Notes: generated from the letters alone by a model not told the origin. Positions 1-5,638 are shown, numbered from the stretch's first letter. The stretch is DNA of 5,638 nt from Candidatus Omnitrophota bacterium (GCA_026387555.1 JAPLLM010000111.1:1-5638), one strand, 5' to 3'. Translations and numbers: made by a program.

Positions 1-72
1 CCCATCGTCTAGCCTGGTCTAGGACAAGAGCTTTTCAAGCTCTCGACACCGGTTCAAATCCGGTTGGGGTCA
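1..72 (+). tRNA. tRNA-Glu (UUC), 5' end cut by window edge
   Basis: The tRNA folds as a cloverleaf. The anticodon stem is AGAGC (27-31) with GCTCT (39-43), around the loop TTTTCAA with anticodon TTC at 34-36. The T arm is ACCGG (48-52) with CCGGT (60-64) around TTCAAAT. The 3' acceptor strand is TGGGGTC (65-71) and A72 is the discriminator base. The 5' acceptor strand begins here with CCCA, so three bases (expected G, A, C) lie outside the window. No CCA is encoded: the bases after the discriminator are CAT, so the CCA tail would be added by nucleotidyltransferase. The D-arm sequence TCGTCTAGCCTGGTCTAGGACA is typical of bacterial tRNA-Glu. Confidence 0.93.
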
Positions 73-82
73 CATTAAACTT

Positions 83-140
83 GTCCCGCTTCGTAACCAC
101 CACAAAATTCTCTTCGATAATTTTGTGGCACTTGCGGGAT
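83..140. other. Nested palindrome between tRNA and glmS
   Basis: A perfect 10-bp inverted repeat, CCACAAAATT (100-109) and AATTTTGTGG (119-128), encloses a 9-nt loop. It is nested in a second inverted repeat, CCCGC (85-89) with GCGGG (134-138), which extends by a T-A and a G-T pair to 83/140. No T-run follows on either strand, so it does not look like an intrinsic terminator. It could be a tRNA-processing or transcript-end structure, a dispersed palindromic repeat, or an RNA element in the glmS leader. It does not match the glmS ribozyme, which is larger. Function unknown. Confidence 0.6.
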
Positions 141-168
141 TTCGTTAAACAAAAACGTTAGGTGCTCA

Positions 169-1996
169 ATGTGCGGAATAGTCGGTTATATAGGCGAGAA
201 GGTCGCGCAACCCATCCTCTTAAACGGATTAAAGCGCCTGGAGTACCGCGGTTATGATTCCAGCGGTATGGCTTTGATCCTGCCGAAGAAGAACAGCATT
301 TCAGTAAGAAAATCCCCCGGTAAAATCAGCGCTCTGGAGAAAATTCTTAAGGCCCGTCCCATGGCCGGCTCTGTCGGCATCGCCCACACCCGCTGGGCGC
401 GCGCCTACCCAGGAGAATGCCCATCCCCATGAAGATTGCGACGGGGAGCTCGCCGTAGTCCACAACGGAATAATCGAAAACTACGAATCCTTAAAACAAA
501 CGCTTATCAAAGAAGGCCATAAATTCCGCTCGCAAACTGACACCGAAGTAATCGTCCATTTAATCGAAAAATTTTATAAGAATTGCCCGTTGGAAGACGC
601 GGTGCGCAAGGCCCTGAAGCTATTAGTCGGCTCATACGCAATCGCGGTAATCTCTTCGCGCGAGCCGGCGAAGCTGGTGGGCGCGCGTTCCGGAAGCCCT
701 TTGATCGCGGGCCTGGGTAAGAACGAAAATTTTCTGGCATCCGACGTCCCCGCCGTTTTAGAATACACCAAGGAAGTGATTTTTCTGGATGAAAACGAGG
801 TAGCTATATTATCTAAAGACGCCTTTCGCGTTACCGATTTAGACGGTAAGACCATCGCTAAAAAGAGCACGCGTATCAATTGGGATATTGCCCAGGCGCA
901 GAAGCAGGGATTTAAGCATTTTATGCTTAAGGAGATTAATGAACAGCCGGGGATAATCGAAAATCTGCTTAAGCTGCACATCCTTAAAGATAACTCTATA
1001 GTCTTTGCCGAGCAAAACATAAGCGAAGAAAAACTTAAAAGCATTAAGAATATCTCAATCGTTGCCTGCGGCACGGCGTACCACGCGGGCTTGGTGGGTA
1101 AATATATTTTAGAAGCTACATGCGCTATCCCGATCTCTGTGGATGTATCCAGCGAATTCCGTTACCGCGACCTTTTGATCGACCAGGACACCTTAGTCAT
1201 CGCTATCAGCCAATCAGGAGAGACTGCGGATACCCTGGCAGGCGTGCGCGAGGCGCATAAGCGCGGGGCAGCGGTGTTGGCAGTCTGCAATGTCCTGGGT
1301 TCGACCTTGACCCGCGAATCCGACGGGATAATCTATACCCACGCAGGGCCGGAGATAGGCGTTGCTTCTACTAAGGCTTATACTGCCCAACTGACTGCGC
1401 TTTATCTGTTCGCGATTTATTTTTCTGGCATTAAAAATACATTGACCACGGGAAAAAAGAATAAATTATTAGACGAATTGAGAAAGGTCTCCGGCCTGAT
1501 GGAGAAGATCCTTAAAGATCAGGATGAAATCGCCAAGCTCGCCCGCCGGCATTCGCATTTTGGTTCATTCCTTTATTTAGGCAGGAATATTAATTATCCT
1601 TCGGCGCTGGAAGGAGCGCTCAAACTGAAAGAAATCTCTTATATACCGGCGGAAGGTTACGCCGCCGGAGAAATGAAGCACGGCCCCATAGCCTTAATCG
1701 ATGAGTATAGGGGAGTAGTTTGCATAGCGCCCGAGTCTAAGGTCTACGATAAGATGATATCCAACATTCAGGAGATACGTTCCCGCAAAGGCAAGATCAT
1801 CGCCATCGCCACCGCCAAAGACGGGAAAATAAAAGACTTAACCGACGAGGTGATTTATACGCCTCAAATAGAAGAATTTTTTTCTCCTCTGCTTATAGCG
1901 CTTCCTCTGCAACTCTTGGCGTACCATATCGCGGTAAAACGCGGTTGCGATGTGGACCAGCCGCGTAATTTAGCCAAATCCGTTACCGTAGAATAA
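169..1996 (+). pseudogene. glmS: Glutamine-fructose-6-phosphate aminotransferase, frameshifted
   Basis: GlmS makes glucosamine-6-phosphate from fructose-6-phosphate and glutamine, the entry step to UDP-GlcNAc for cell wall synthesis. The start is fixed by MCGIVGYIG, since Cys2 must become the N-terminal nucleophile; a weak AGGTG precedes it at 160-164. Frame 1 runs to HTRW (residues 73-76) and hits a stop at 430-432. From about 401 the protein continues in another frame as APTQENAHPHED, HNGIIENY and QTDTEV. It then has two SIS domains (SQSGETADT, EIGVASTKAYTAQL; GEMKHGPIAL) and the diagnostic C-terminus DQPRNLAKSVTVE. Restoring 8 nt at about 397-404 gives 611 codons, the normal family length, and the missing residues T-H-G belong to the glutamine site. 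The ATG at 590 is internal, not a real start. Everything else is intact, so this is either a very recent lesion or a sequence error. Confidence 0.93.
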
Positions 1997-2649
1997 TGCT
2001 CTATATTGTTGCCACGCCCATCGGCAATCTCAAGGATATAACCTTTCGCGCCGTCGAGGTTTTAAAGTCAGTTGATGTTATCGCCTGCGAAGATACGCGT
2101 CACACCAAGATACTGCTTAATCATTACGGCATTAAAACTCCTACCACCAGCTTTTTTCAGCACAATAGATTTACTAAGGGTGAATATTTATTAGGCCTTT
2201 TAAAAGAAGGGAAGAATATCGCGCTGGTTTCTGATGCCGGAACTCCGGGGATTTTAGACCCCGGTTACAACCTGATAAATTTGGCTATCGAAAATAAAAT
2301 TCCTATGACCGTGATCCCGGGAGCAAGCGCATTTATTAATGCGCTGGTTTTATCCGGTAGGCCGGCGCATGAATTTGTCTTTGCGGGATTCCTGCCGAAC
2401 CGCTCCGGCGCGCGGCAGAATAAATTAAAGGAGCTAGCTAAATTCAAGAAAACCATTGTTTTTTATGAGTCTTGCCACCGGATTTTAGGCACCTTAGAAG
2501 ATATTGAAAAAATTTTTGGTGACCGGGAGATCATTGTTGCCCGGGAACTGACCAAGAAATTCGAAGAAATAACCCGCGCTAAGCCCGCAGAGATCTTCGC
2601 TAAGTTCCAAAAAAACCCACCAAGAGGGGAATTTTGCGTAGTTATTTAA
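1996..2649 (+). CDS. rsmI: 16S rRNA (cytidine1402-2'-O)-methyltransferase
   Basis: RsmI is a SAM-dependent tetrapyrrole-methylase-fold enzyme that 2'-O-methylates C1402 in the ribosomal decoding centre. The 217-residue product shows the family signatures in order: YIVATPIGNLKDIT (3-16), CEDTRHTKILL (31-41), LVSDAGTPGILDPG (77-90), VIPGASA (106-112), FAGFLP (129-134), FYESCHRI (156-163), VARELTKKFEEITR (181-194) and RGEF (210-213). It ends just after the catalytic fold and lacks the C-terminal extension of the roughly 286-residue E. coli protein; such short forms appear to be complete. Its ATG shares one base with the glmS stop (TAATG), so translation is probably coupled to glmS and the lesion there might reduce its expression. 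A terminator follows directly. Confidence 0.95.
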   Translation: MLYIVATPIGNLKDITFRAVEVLKSVDVIACEDTRHTKILLNHYGIKTPTTSFFQHNRFTKGEYLLGLLKEGKNIALVSDAGTPGILDPGYNLINLAIENKIPMTVIPGASAFINALVLSGRPAHEFVFAGFLPNRSGARQNKLKELAKFKKTIVFYESCHRILGTLEDIEKIFGDREIIVARELTKKFEEITRAKPAEIFAKFQKNPPRGEFCVVI

Positions 2650-2654
2650 TGCCC

Positions 2655-2684
2655 GGCCCGGTAGCAGGCCGGCCTTTTTATTTT
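2655..2684 (+). terminator. Intrinsic terminator after rsmI
   Basis: A GC-rich hairpin begins six bases after the rsmI stop. GGCC (2655-2658) pairs with GGCC (2671-2674), and GG (2660-2661) pairs with CC (2669-2670) past a bulged C at 2659. The loop is about 7 nt and is followed by TTTTTATTTT (2675-2684). It closes the glmS-rsmI unit and insulates it from the pyr promoter that starts four bases later. Confidence 0.88.
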
Positions 2685-2687
2685 AAC

Positions 2688-2715
2688 TTGACAATAGCTG
2701 TTTCGATGCTATACT
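2688..2715 (+). promoter_or_regulatory. Sigma70-type promoter of the pyr operon
   Basis: The -35 box TTGACA (2688-2693) is a perfect consensus. A 16-nt spacer leads to -10 box TATACT (2710-2715), which is preceded by TG at 2707-2708, making it an extended -10. Transcription would start at about 2721-2723, giving a leader of about 200 nt before pyrR. The strength of the promoter suggests control is exerted after initiation, in the leader. Confidence 0.87.
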
Positions 2716-2732
2716 TAGATAAAATAAGATTA

Positions 2733-2766
2733 ACCTTTAAGCCCTGCCCTGCGAGGCGGGTAAGGT
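2733..2766 (+). promoter_or_regulatory. PyrR-binding hairpin (pyr leader)
   Basis: The upper stem CCTGCC (2743-2748) pairs with GGCGGG (2755-2760), one G-U pair included. It closes the hexaloop CUGCGA (2749-2754), which matches the CNGNGA loop known from Firmicutes PyrR-binding sites. The linear motif CCNGNGAGGY is present as CCTGCGAGGC (2748-2757). A lower stem ACCTT (2733-2737) with AAGGT (2762-2766) is separated by an asymmetric internal loop, as in known sites. It starts about 11 nt after the predicted transcription start and lies upstream of pyrR itself. In the known mechanism, UMP/UTP-bound PyrR stabilises this hairpin and thereby promotes termination downstream. Its 3' strand also contains the ribosome binding site of the leader ORF at 2774. 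Confidence 0.88.
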
Positions 2767-2773
2767 GGAAAAA

Positions 2774-2863
2774 ATGAAGACGAAGGTAGAGCAAAAATTA
2801 GAACCCTTGGCAAAATACGCCAGGGGTATTTTTTTGATTAGCCTGCTATTAAATGTCGGCTAA
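2774..2863 (+). CDS. Putative pyr leader peptide, 29 aa
   Basis: A short ORF starts at ATG 2774, with a Shine-Dalgarno AAGGTGG (2762-2768) five bases upstream. The peptide begins MKTKVEQKLE and ends GIFLISLLLNVG; the hydrophobic tail comes largely from the terminator T-run. The reading frame crosses the whole attenuator hairpin (2803-2827) and its T-run and stops at 2861-2863. This is the layout of the E. coli pyrBI leader peptide, although no sequence relation is seen. The Shine-Dalgarno is inside the PyrR hairpin, so PyrR binding should block translation. I infer that translation rather than the peptide matters. A stop-free stretch of this length is not improbable by chance; the well-spaced ribosome site is the main support. 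Confidence 0.5.
   Translation: MKTKVEQKLEPLAKYARGIFLISLLLNVG
2803..2835 (+). terminator. Attenuator terminator in pyr leader
   Basis: ACCCTTGGC (2803-2811) pairs with GCCAGGGGT (2819-2827): nine pairs with one T-G wobble and a 7-nt loop. One A separates it from seven T (2829-2835). It lies 37 nt after the PyrR hairpin and 86 nt before pyrR, the expected place for the attenuator. No long antiterminator is evident. Short competing pairings exist: UAAGG (2761-2765) with CCUUG (2805-2809), and CCCUG (2742-2746) with CAGGG (2821-2825). Both use bases of the PyrR hairpin, so they are mutually exclusive with it. Confidence 0.88.
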
Positions 2864-2865
2864 TC
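2836..2865 (+). promoter_or_regulatory. Second leader hairpin after the T-run
   Basis: GATTAGCC (2836-2843) and GGCTAATC (2858-2865) form a perfect 8-bp stem around a 14-nt loop, extendable by T2835-A2866. It starts at the end of the attenuator T-run, and its 3' arm contains the stop codon of the leader ORF (2861-2863). It has no T-run of its own, so it is not a terminator. It may insulate the read-through transcript or govern the downstream pyrR ribosome site. Confidence 0.6.
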
Positions 2866-2918
2866 ATCCCGAGGCGTAGTCTTATAAGTCGGCTCCTGCC
2901 GAGGGATAAGAGGGATAA
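2866..2918 (+). promoter_or_regulatory. pyrR ribosome-site hairpin with tandem repeat
   Basis: GAGGGATAA occurs twice in tandem (2901-2909 and 2910-2918). The second copy supplies the pyrR Shine-Dalgarno (GAGGG 2910-2914, six bases from ATG 2921). Upstream ATCCC (2866-2870) can pair with GGGAT in either copy (2903-2907 or 2912-2916). With the first copy the stem continues through tandem G-A/A-G mismatches (2871-2872 against 2901-2902) into GGC (2873-2875) with GCC (2898-2900). A competing small hairpin is TCGGC (2889-2893) with GCCGA (2898-2902). Alternate pairing could hide or expose the pyrR start; this is inference from complementarity only. Confidence 0.5.
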
Positions 2919-2920
2919 AC

Positions 2921-3463
2921 ATGAAAGAGAAAGCCAAAATACTTGATGCTGAAACCCTGAACCGCAGCCTTATGCGCATTGCCCACGAGATTTTAGAAAA
3001 GAACAAAGGCACAGCCGAACTCTGCCTTATCGGCATCAGGAACCGCGGGGTCTATCTGGCCCAGCGCCTGGCGGGATGCATTAAAAAGATCGAAGGACAG
3101 GATGTTCCTGTGGGTGCTTTAGATATAACGCTCTACCGCGATGACCTGACTATGATCTCGCAACAGCCGGTAGTGCATAAAACCGAGATTAGCTTCGGAA
3201 TCGACGATAAATTCGTGGTCTTGGTAGACGATGTTTTGTATACCGGAAGGACTATCCGCGCCGCTTTGGATGCGTTGATAGATTTTGGCCGGCCTAAAGC
3301 AATTCAGTTGGCGGTCTTAGTGGATAGGGGGCACCGCGAGCTTCCGGTGCGCGCTGATTTTGTGGGTAAAAATATCCCCACAGCCAAAAATGAGACCGTG
3401 GAGGTGCGCCTGAAAGAAACCGACGGCCAAGACGAAGTGGTAATCGTGAGCAAAGACGAATGA
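2921..3463 (+). CDS. pyrR: Bifunctional pyr operon attenuator / uracil phosphoribosyltransferase
   Basis: PyrR binds pyr leader RNA in response to UMP/UTP, with PRPP opposing, to lower pyr expression; many members also convert uracil and PRPP to UMP. The 180-residue product has the length of B. subtilis PyrR (about 181). It shows the type I PRT core: IGIRNRG (38-43), ALDITLYRDDL (66-76), the PRPP loop VLVDDVLYTGRTIRAALDAL (100-119), and LVDRGHRELPVRADFVGK (133-150), which belongs to the PyrR-specific region. The DITLYRDD stretch and C-terminal half separate it from ordinary Upp or hypoxanthine PRTs. The start is set by a GAGGG site six bases upstream. Its stop overlaps the pyrB start by 4 nt (ATGA), implying coupled translation. 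The CNGNGA hairpin in its own leader makes autoregulation very likely. Confidence 0.96.
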   Translation: MKEKAKILDAETLNRSLMRIAHEILEKNKGTAELCLIGIRNRGVYLAQRLAGCIKKIEGQDVPVGALDITLYRDDLTMISQQPVVHKTEISFGIDDKFVVLVDDVLYTGRTIRAALDALIDFGRPKAIQLAVLVDRGHRELPVRADFVGKNIPTAKNETVEVRLKETDGQDEVVIVSKDE

Positions 3464-4419
3464 GCGAACTGATCTGGGAGAGAAAAGATCTGCTGGGGTT
3501 GGAAGATTTGAGCCGCGAGGAAATCGAATTCATCCTATCTACGGCGGAATCATTTAAAGAAGTCTCTAGCCGCGAGATCAAGAAAGTTCCTGCCTTGCGC
3601 GGCAAGACCGTAGTAAATTTATTCTACGAGCCTTCCACGCGCACCCGTGTATCATTTGAAGTCGCGGCGAAAAGATTATCCGCAGACGTAATCAATATCG
3701 CTACCGAAACCTCAAGCGTGAAAAAAGGCGAAACGCTAATTGATACCGGCCGCAATATTGAAGCGCTGAAAGCGGATATCATTGTTATGCGGCATAATTA
3801 TTCGGGCGCGGCAGCGATGCTGGCGCGTCATGTAAACTTAAGCGTGGTCAATGCCGGAGACGGGTGGCATGAGCATCCTACGCAGGCGCTGCTCGATATA
3901 TTCACCCTGAAAGAAAAACTCGGGAAGATCGAAGGGATAAAAGTAAGCGTCATCGGCGATATCGCGCACTCGCGGGTGGCGCGCTCAAATATCTGGGGCT
4001 TGACTAAATTAGGGGCAAAGGTTACGGTCTGCGCCCCGAAAATACTCATACCTCCGGGGATTGAAGATATGGGCGCGCAGGTTACCGACGACGTGGATGA
4101 AGCTTTGCACAATGCCGATGCGGTGAATGTTTTAAGGATGCAGTTTGAGCGCGACGAGTCCAACGCCTTTCCGCAGCAGTTGGAATATTTTAAAAATTAT
4201 GGAATTACAGAAGAACGTTTGGAAAAAGCAAAGAAAAATATTGTAGTTATGCATCCGGGACCGATCAACCGCGGAATAGAAATGTCCAGCGAAGTAGCTG
4301 ACGGAGCTAATTCGGTTATTTTGGAGCAGGTGACTAACGGGATTGCCGTGCGCATGAGCGTTTTATTCCTCGTCGCGCAGGCTAACGAGTTTATTAAAAA
4401 GAATGAAGATACTAATTAA
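3460..4419 (+). CDS. pyrB: Aspartate carbamoyltransferase catalytic subunit
   Basis: PyrB condenses carbamoyl phosphate with aspartate to N-carbamoyl-aspartate, step 2 of UMP synthesis, as a cytosolic trimer. The 319-residue chain is full length. The carbamoyl-phosphate loop is FYEPSTRTRVSFE (55-67). SSVKKGET (85-92) carries the lysine contributed across the subunit interface. HPTQALLDIF (139-148) and HSRVARS (170-176) follow. The aspartate-binding domain has VLRMQFER (224-231) and MHPGPINRG (264-272). The RMQ motif, rather than an ornithine-binding SMG loop, argues against ornithine carbamoyltransferase. No pyrI regulatory subunit lies nearby; pyrC follows directly, overlapping by 17 nt, as in bacteria whose ATCase works alone or in complex with dihydroorotase. 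Expression is expected to follow the pyrR attenuator. Confidence 0.97.
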   Translation: MSELIWERKDLLGLEDLSREEIEFILSTAESFKEVSSREIKKVPALRGKTVVNLFYEPSTRTRVSFEVAAKRLSADVINIATETSSVKKGETLIDTGRNIEALKADIIVMRHNYSGAAAMLARHVNLSVVNAGDGWHEHPTQALLDIFTLKEKLGKIEGIKVSVIGDIAHSRVARSNIWGLTKLGAKVTVCAPKILIPPGIEDMGAQVTDDVDEALHNADAVNVLRMQFERDESNAFPQQLEYFKNYGITEERLEKAKKNIVVMHPGPINRGIEMSSEVADGANSVILEQVTNGIAVRMSVLFLVAQANEFIKKNEDTN

Positions 4420-5607
4420 AAACGGAAGAGTGGTCGACCCGGCGAATAATCTTGACGAGGTTTGTGATATTTTAATCGAGTCCGGAAAAATTTCCAAAGT
4501 AGGCAAAAATATTAAAGCTAGCGCGGAGAAAACCATCGACGCTACCGGGAAAATCGTGCTTCCGGGATTAGTGGATATGCATGTACATCTGCGCGAGCCG
4601 GGGAGAGAGGATAAAGAAACAATATCTTCCGGCACAAAGGCTGCTTTGAAAGGCGGAGTGACTAGCGTTCTGGTCATGCCTAATACTAATCCAGCGATGG
4701 ATTCGGCGGAGAATATAAAATTACTGCAGCAGATTATTAAGGATTCTGCGAAAGCTGACGTATTTATCTGCGGGGCTATCACTAAAGGCCGCCTTGGTCA
4801 GGAACTCTCTGATATCAAAGCCCTAAAAAAGCAAGGGGTAGTGGCGATCAGTGACGACGGAGCATCGGTTGACTCGGATAAGTTAATGGAAGAGGCTTTG
4901 AAGCTGGCGAGGGATGAAAATATCCTGCTTATCAGCCATGCGGAAGATAAAACGCTTTCGAATAAGGGAGTAGTAAATCTAGGATTGACTTCTACCCGCC
5001 TTGGATTAAAAGGGATCTCCAAAGAATCAGAATATAAAAGAGTAGCCAGAGATGTTGAGCTGGCGGAGAAATTAAAAGCGCCTATTCATATCGCTCACGT
5101 AAGCTGTAAAGAGTCAGTGGAGATAATCGCTAAGGCTAAAAAAAGAGGCGCAAAAGTCACCTGCGAAACCGCCCCGCATTATTTTAGCCTGACCGAAGAA
5201 GCAGTGTTAAGTTATGATACAAATATGAAGATGAACCCGCCGCTAAGAAGTAAATCGGATCTAGGGGTACGGAAAACGAAAAAGATATCGAGTTTGAGCG
5301 CGCGGAATTCGGGGTTATCGGCTTGGAAACTGAATTCGCTGTGGCAATCACGGAGTTAATTGTAACCGGAATATTAAATTGGAGCCAGTTAGCCGAGAAA
5401 ATGGCGCTTAATCCGGCAGAAATACTTAAAATAAATAAGGGCACGTTAAGCATCGGCGCGCCTGCCGATTTAATCATCGTCGATGCGGATAAGGAATGGT
5501 TGGTTGAGAAATCCGCGTTTGTCTCCAAGTCTAAAAACTCTCCTTTTTTACAAAGAACACTCAAGGGTGTGGTAGAATATACCATTAAAAATGGAATTTA
5601 TTGCTGA
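4403..5607 (+). pseudogene. pyrC: Dihydroorotase, internal deletion and frameshift
   Basis: Dihydroorotase cyclises carbamoyl-aspartate to dihydroorotate, step 3 of UMP synthesis. The first 287 residues are good class I enzyme: DMHVHLREPG (58-67, metal His60 and His62), VMPNTNP (91-97), AISDDGAS (148-155), SHAED (178-182), HIAHVS (229-234), ETAPHY (255-260) and MNPPLRS (277-283). After SDL at about 5263 the frame is lost and ends at 5359 after a nonsense tail. From 5266 the family sequence resumes in another frame as TENEKDIEFERAEFGVIGLET, then NPAEIL, GAPADLIIVD and a stop at 5605-5607. Compared with relatives, about 22-23 codons are missing, including GTIDxIATDHAPH with the catalytic Asp. 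The two parts total 400 residues against about 425 normally. The ATG at 5323 is internal. Restoring the frame alone would not rescue activity. Confidence 0.92.
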
Positions 5608-5638
5608 TTTTCATATCCACTCCAAATACTCCCGCGCC
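5591..5638 (+). CDS. PHP-domain protein, N-terminal fragment (runs off window)
   Basis: Sixteen codons are visible: MEFIADFHIHSKYSRA. The DFHIHS segment is the first metal-binding motif of PHP-type phosphoesterases (DxHxHS). The following KYSRA resembles the start of the TIGR00375 group, which includes proteins related to endonuclease Q and is often misnamed as UvrD-like helicase. Its ATG overlaps the pyrC end by 17 nt, so it is probably the next cistron of the pyr transcript. No good Shine-Dalgarno is visible, which fits translational coupling. The PHP call is likely; the endonuclease-Q-like call is tentative because so little is present. Confidence 0.65.
   Translation, partial: MEFIADFHIHSKYSRA

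Noticed and set aside
81..108. Promoter for glmS (TTGTCC, 16 nt, CAAAAT)
   Set aside because: Only weak matches to both boxes, and the second falls inside the palindrome stem; not better than chance.
100..128. Terminator for the tRNA transcript
   Set aside because: The hairpin is strong, but no T-run follows on either strand.
73..168. glmS ribozyme or other known riboswitch upstream of glmS
   Set aside because: The spacer is only about 95 nt and is mostly a simple nested palindrome; the glmS ribozyme core is larger and its pseudoknots are not seen.
574..1074. Minus-strand open frame opposite glmS
   Set aside because: Complement of a strongly conserved gene, with low-complexity Ser/Arg/Leu composition and no recognisable motif. 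The same applies to the other minus-strand frames at 507-740, 2265-2456, 3294-3605, 3828-4163, 4363-4782, 4798-5022 and 5184-5585.
590..1996. A separate gene starting at ATG 590
   Set aside because: The same frame carries conserved GlmS sequence upstream back to about 401, so 590 is an internal Met created as an apparent start by the frameshift.
5323..5607. A separate small gene starting at ATG 5323
   Set aside because: It is the C-terminal part of dihydroorotase; homologous sequence in this frame begins earlier, at about 5266.
1..5638. CRISPR array, insertion sequence, defence or phage genes
   Set aside because: No repeat-spacer pattern, transposase, integrase or phage-like coding sequence is present; the space is filled with core metabolic genes.

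Overview
The window is a compact bacterial chromosomal segment with every recognisable gene on the + strand. It is not plasmid, phage or mobile DNA. Contents are housekeeping: a tRNA-Glu, amino-sugar synthesis (glmS), a 16S rRNA methylase (rsmI), and a pyrimidine operon (pyrR-pyrB-pyrC) that runs into the start of a PHP-domain protein. Genes abut or overlap (ATG reusing stop bases, 4-nt and 17-nt overlaps). The tRNA carries no encoded CCA. Gene order and protein style would fit an uncultivated lineage such as Omnitrophota, but that is a weak inference; 'bacterium with Firmicutes-type PyrR control' is the firm statement.

Layout. 1-72: tRNA-Glu(UUC) lacking its first three bases. 73-168: spacer with a nested palindrome. 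169-1996: glmS, recognisable end to end but broken by a frameshift near base 400, most simply an 8-nt deletion in the conserved HTRWATHG block. 1996-2649: rsmI, coupled to glmS. 2655-2684: intrinsic terminator. 2688-2715: near-consensus sigma70 promoter. About 2721-2920: structured leader of the pyr operon. 2921-3463 pyrR, 3460-4419 pyrB, 4403-5607 pyrC. The last has lost roughly 64-70 nt including the catalytic DHAPH block and is frameshifted. 5591-5638: first 16 codons of a PHP-domain protein.

The most interesting part is the pyr leader. It has a textbook PyrR-binding hairpin with a CNGNGA hexaloop (CUGCGA) and, 37 nt on, an intrinsic terminator. The 3' strand of the PyrR hairpin also contains the Shine-Dalgarno of a 29-codon leader ORF. 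That ORF runs through the terminator and stops 26 nt beyond its T-run, as in the enterobacterial pyrBI leader. This suggests a hybrid attenuator: with UMP-bound PyrR the leader ORF would not be translated and the terminator forms; without it, ribosomes would keep the terminator open. Further down, an ATCCC segment can pair with either copy of a tandem 9-nt repeat, one copy of which holds the pyrR ribosome binding site.

PyrB and PyrC catalyse steps 2 and 3 of UMP synthesis and PyrR senses the end product, so the operon is self-regulating. Both broken genes are normally essential or needed for prototrophy and are otherwise well preserved, so assembly or consensus error is at least as likely as real decay.
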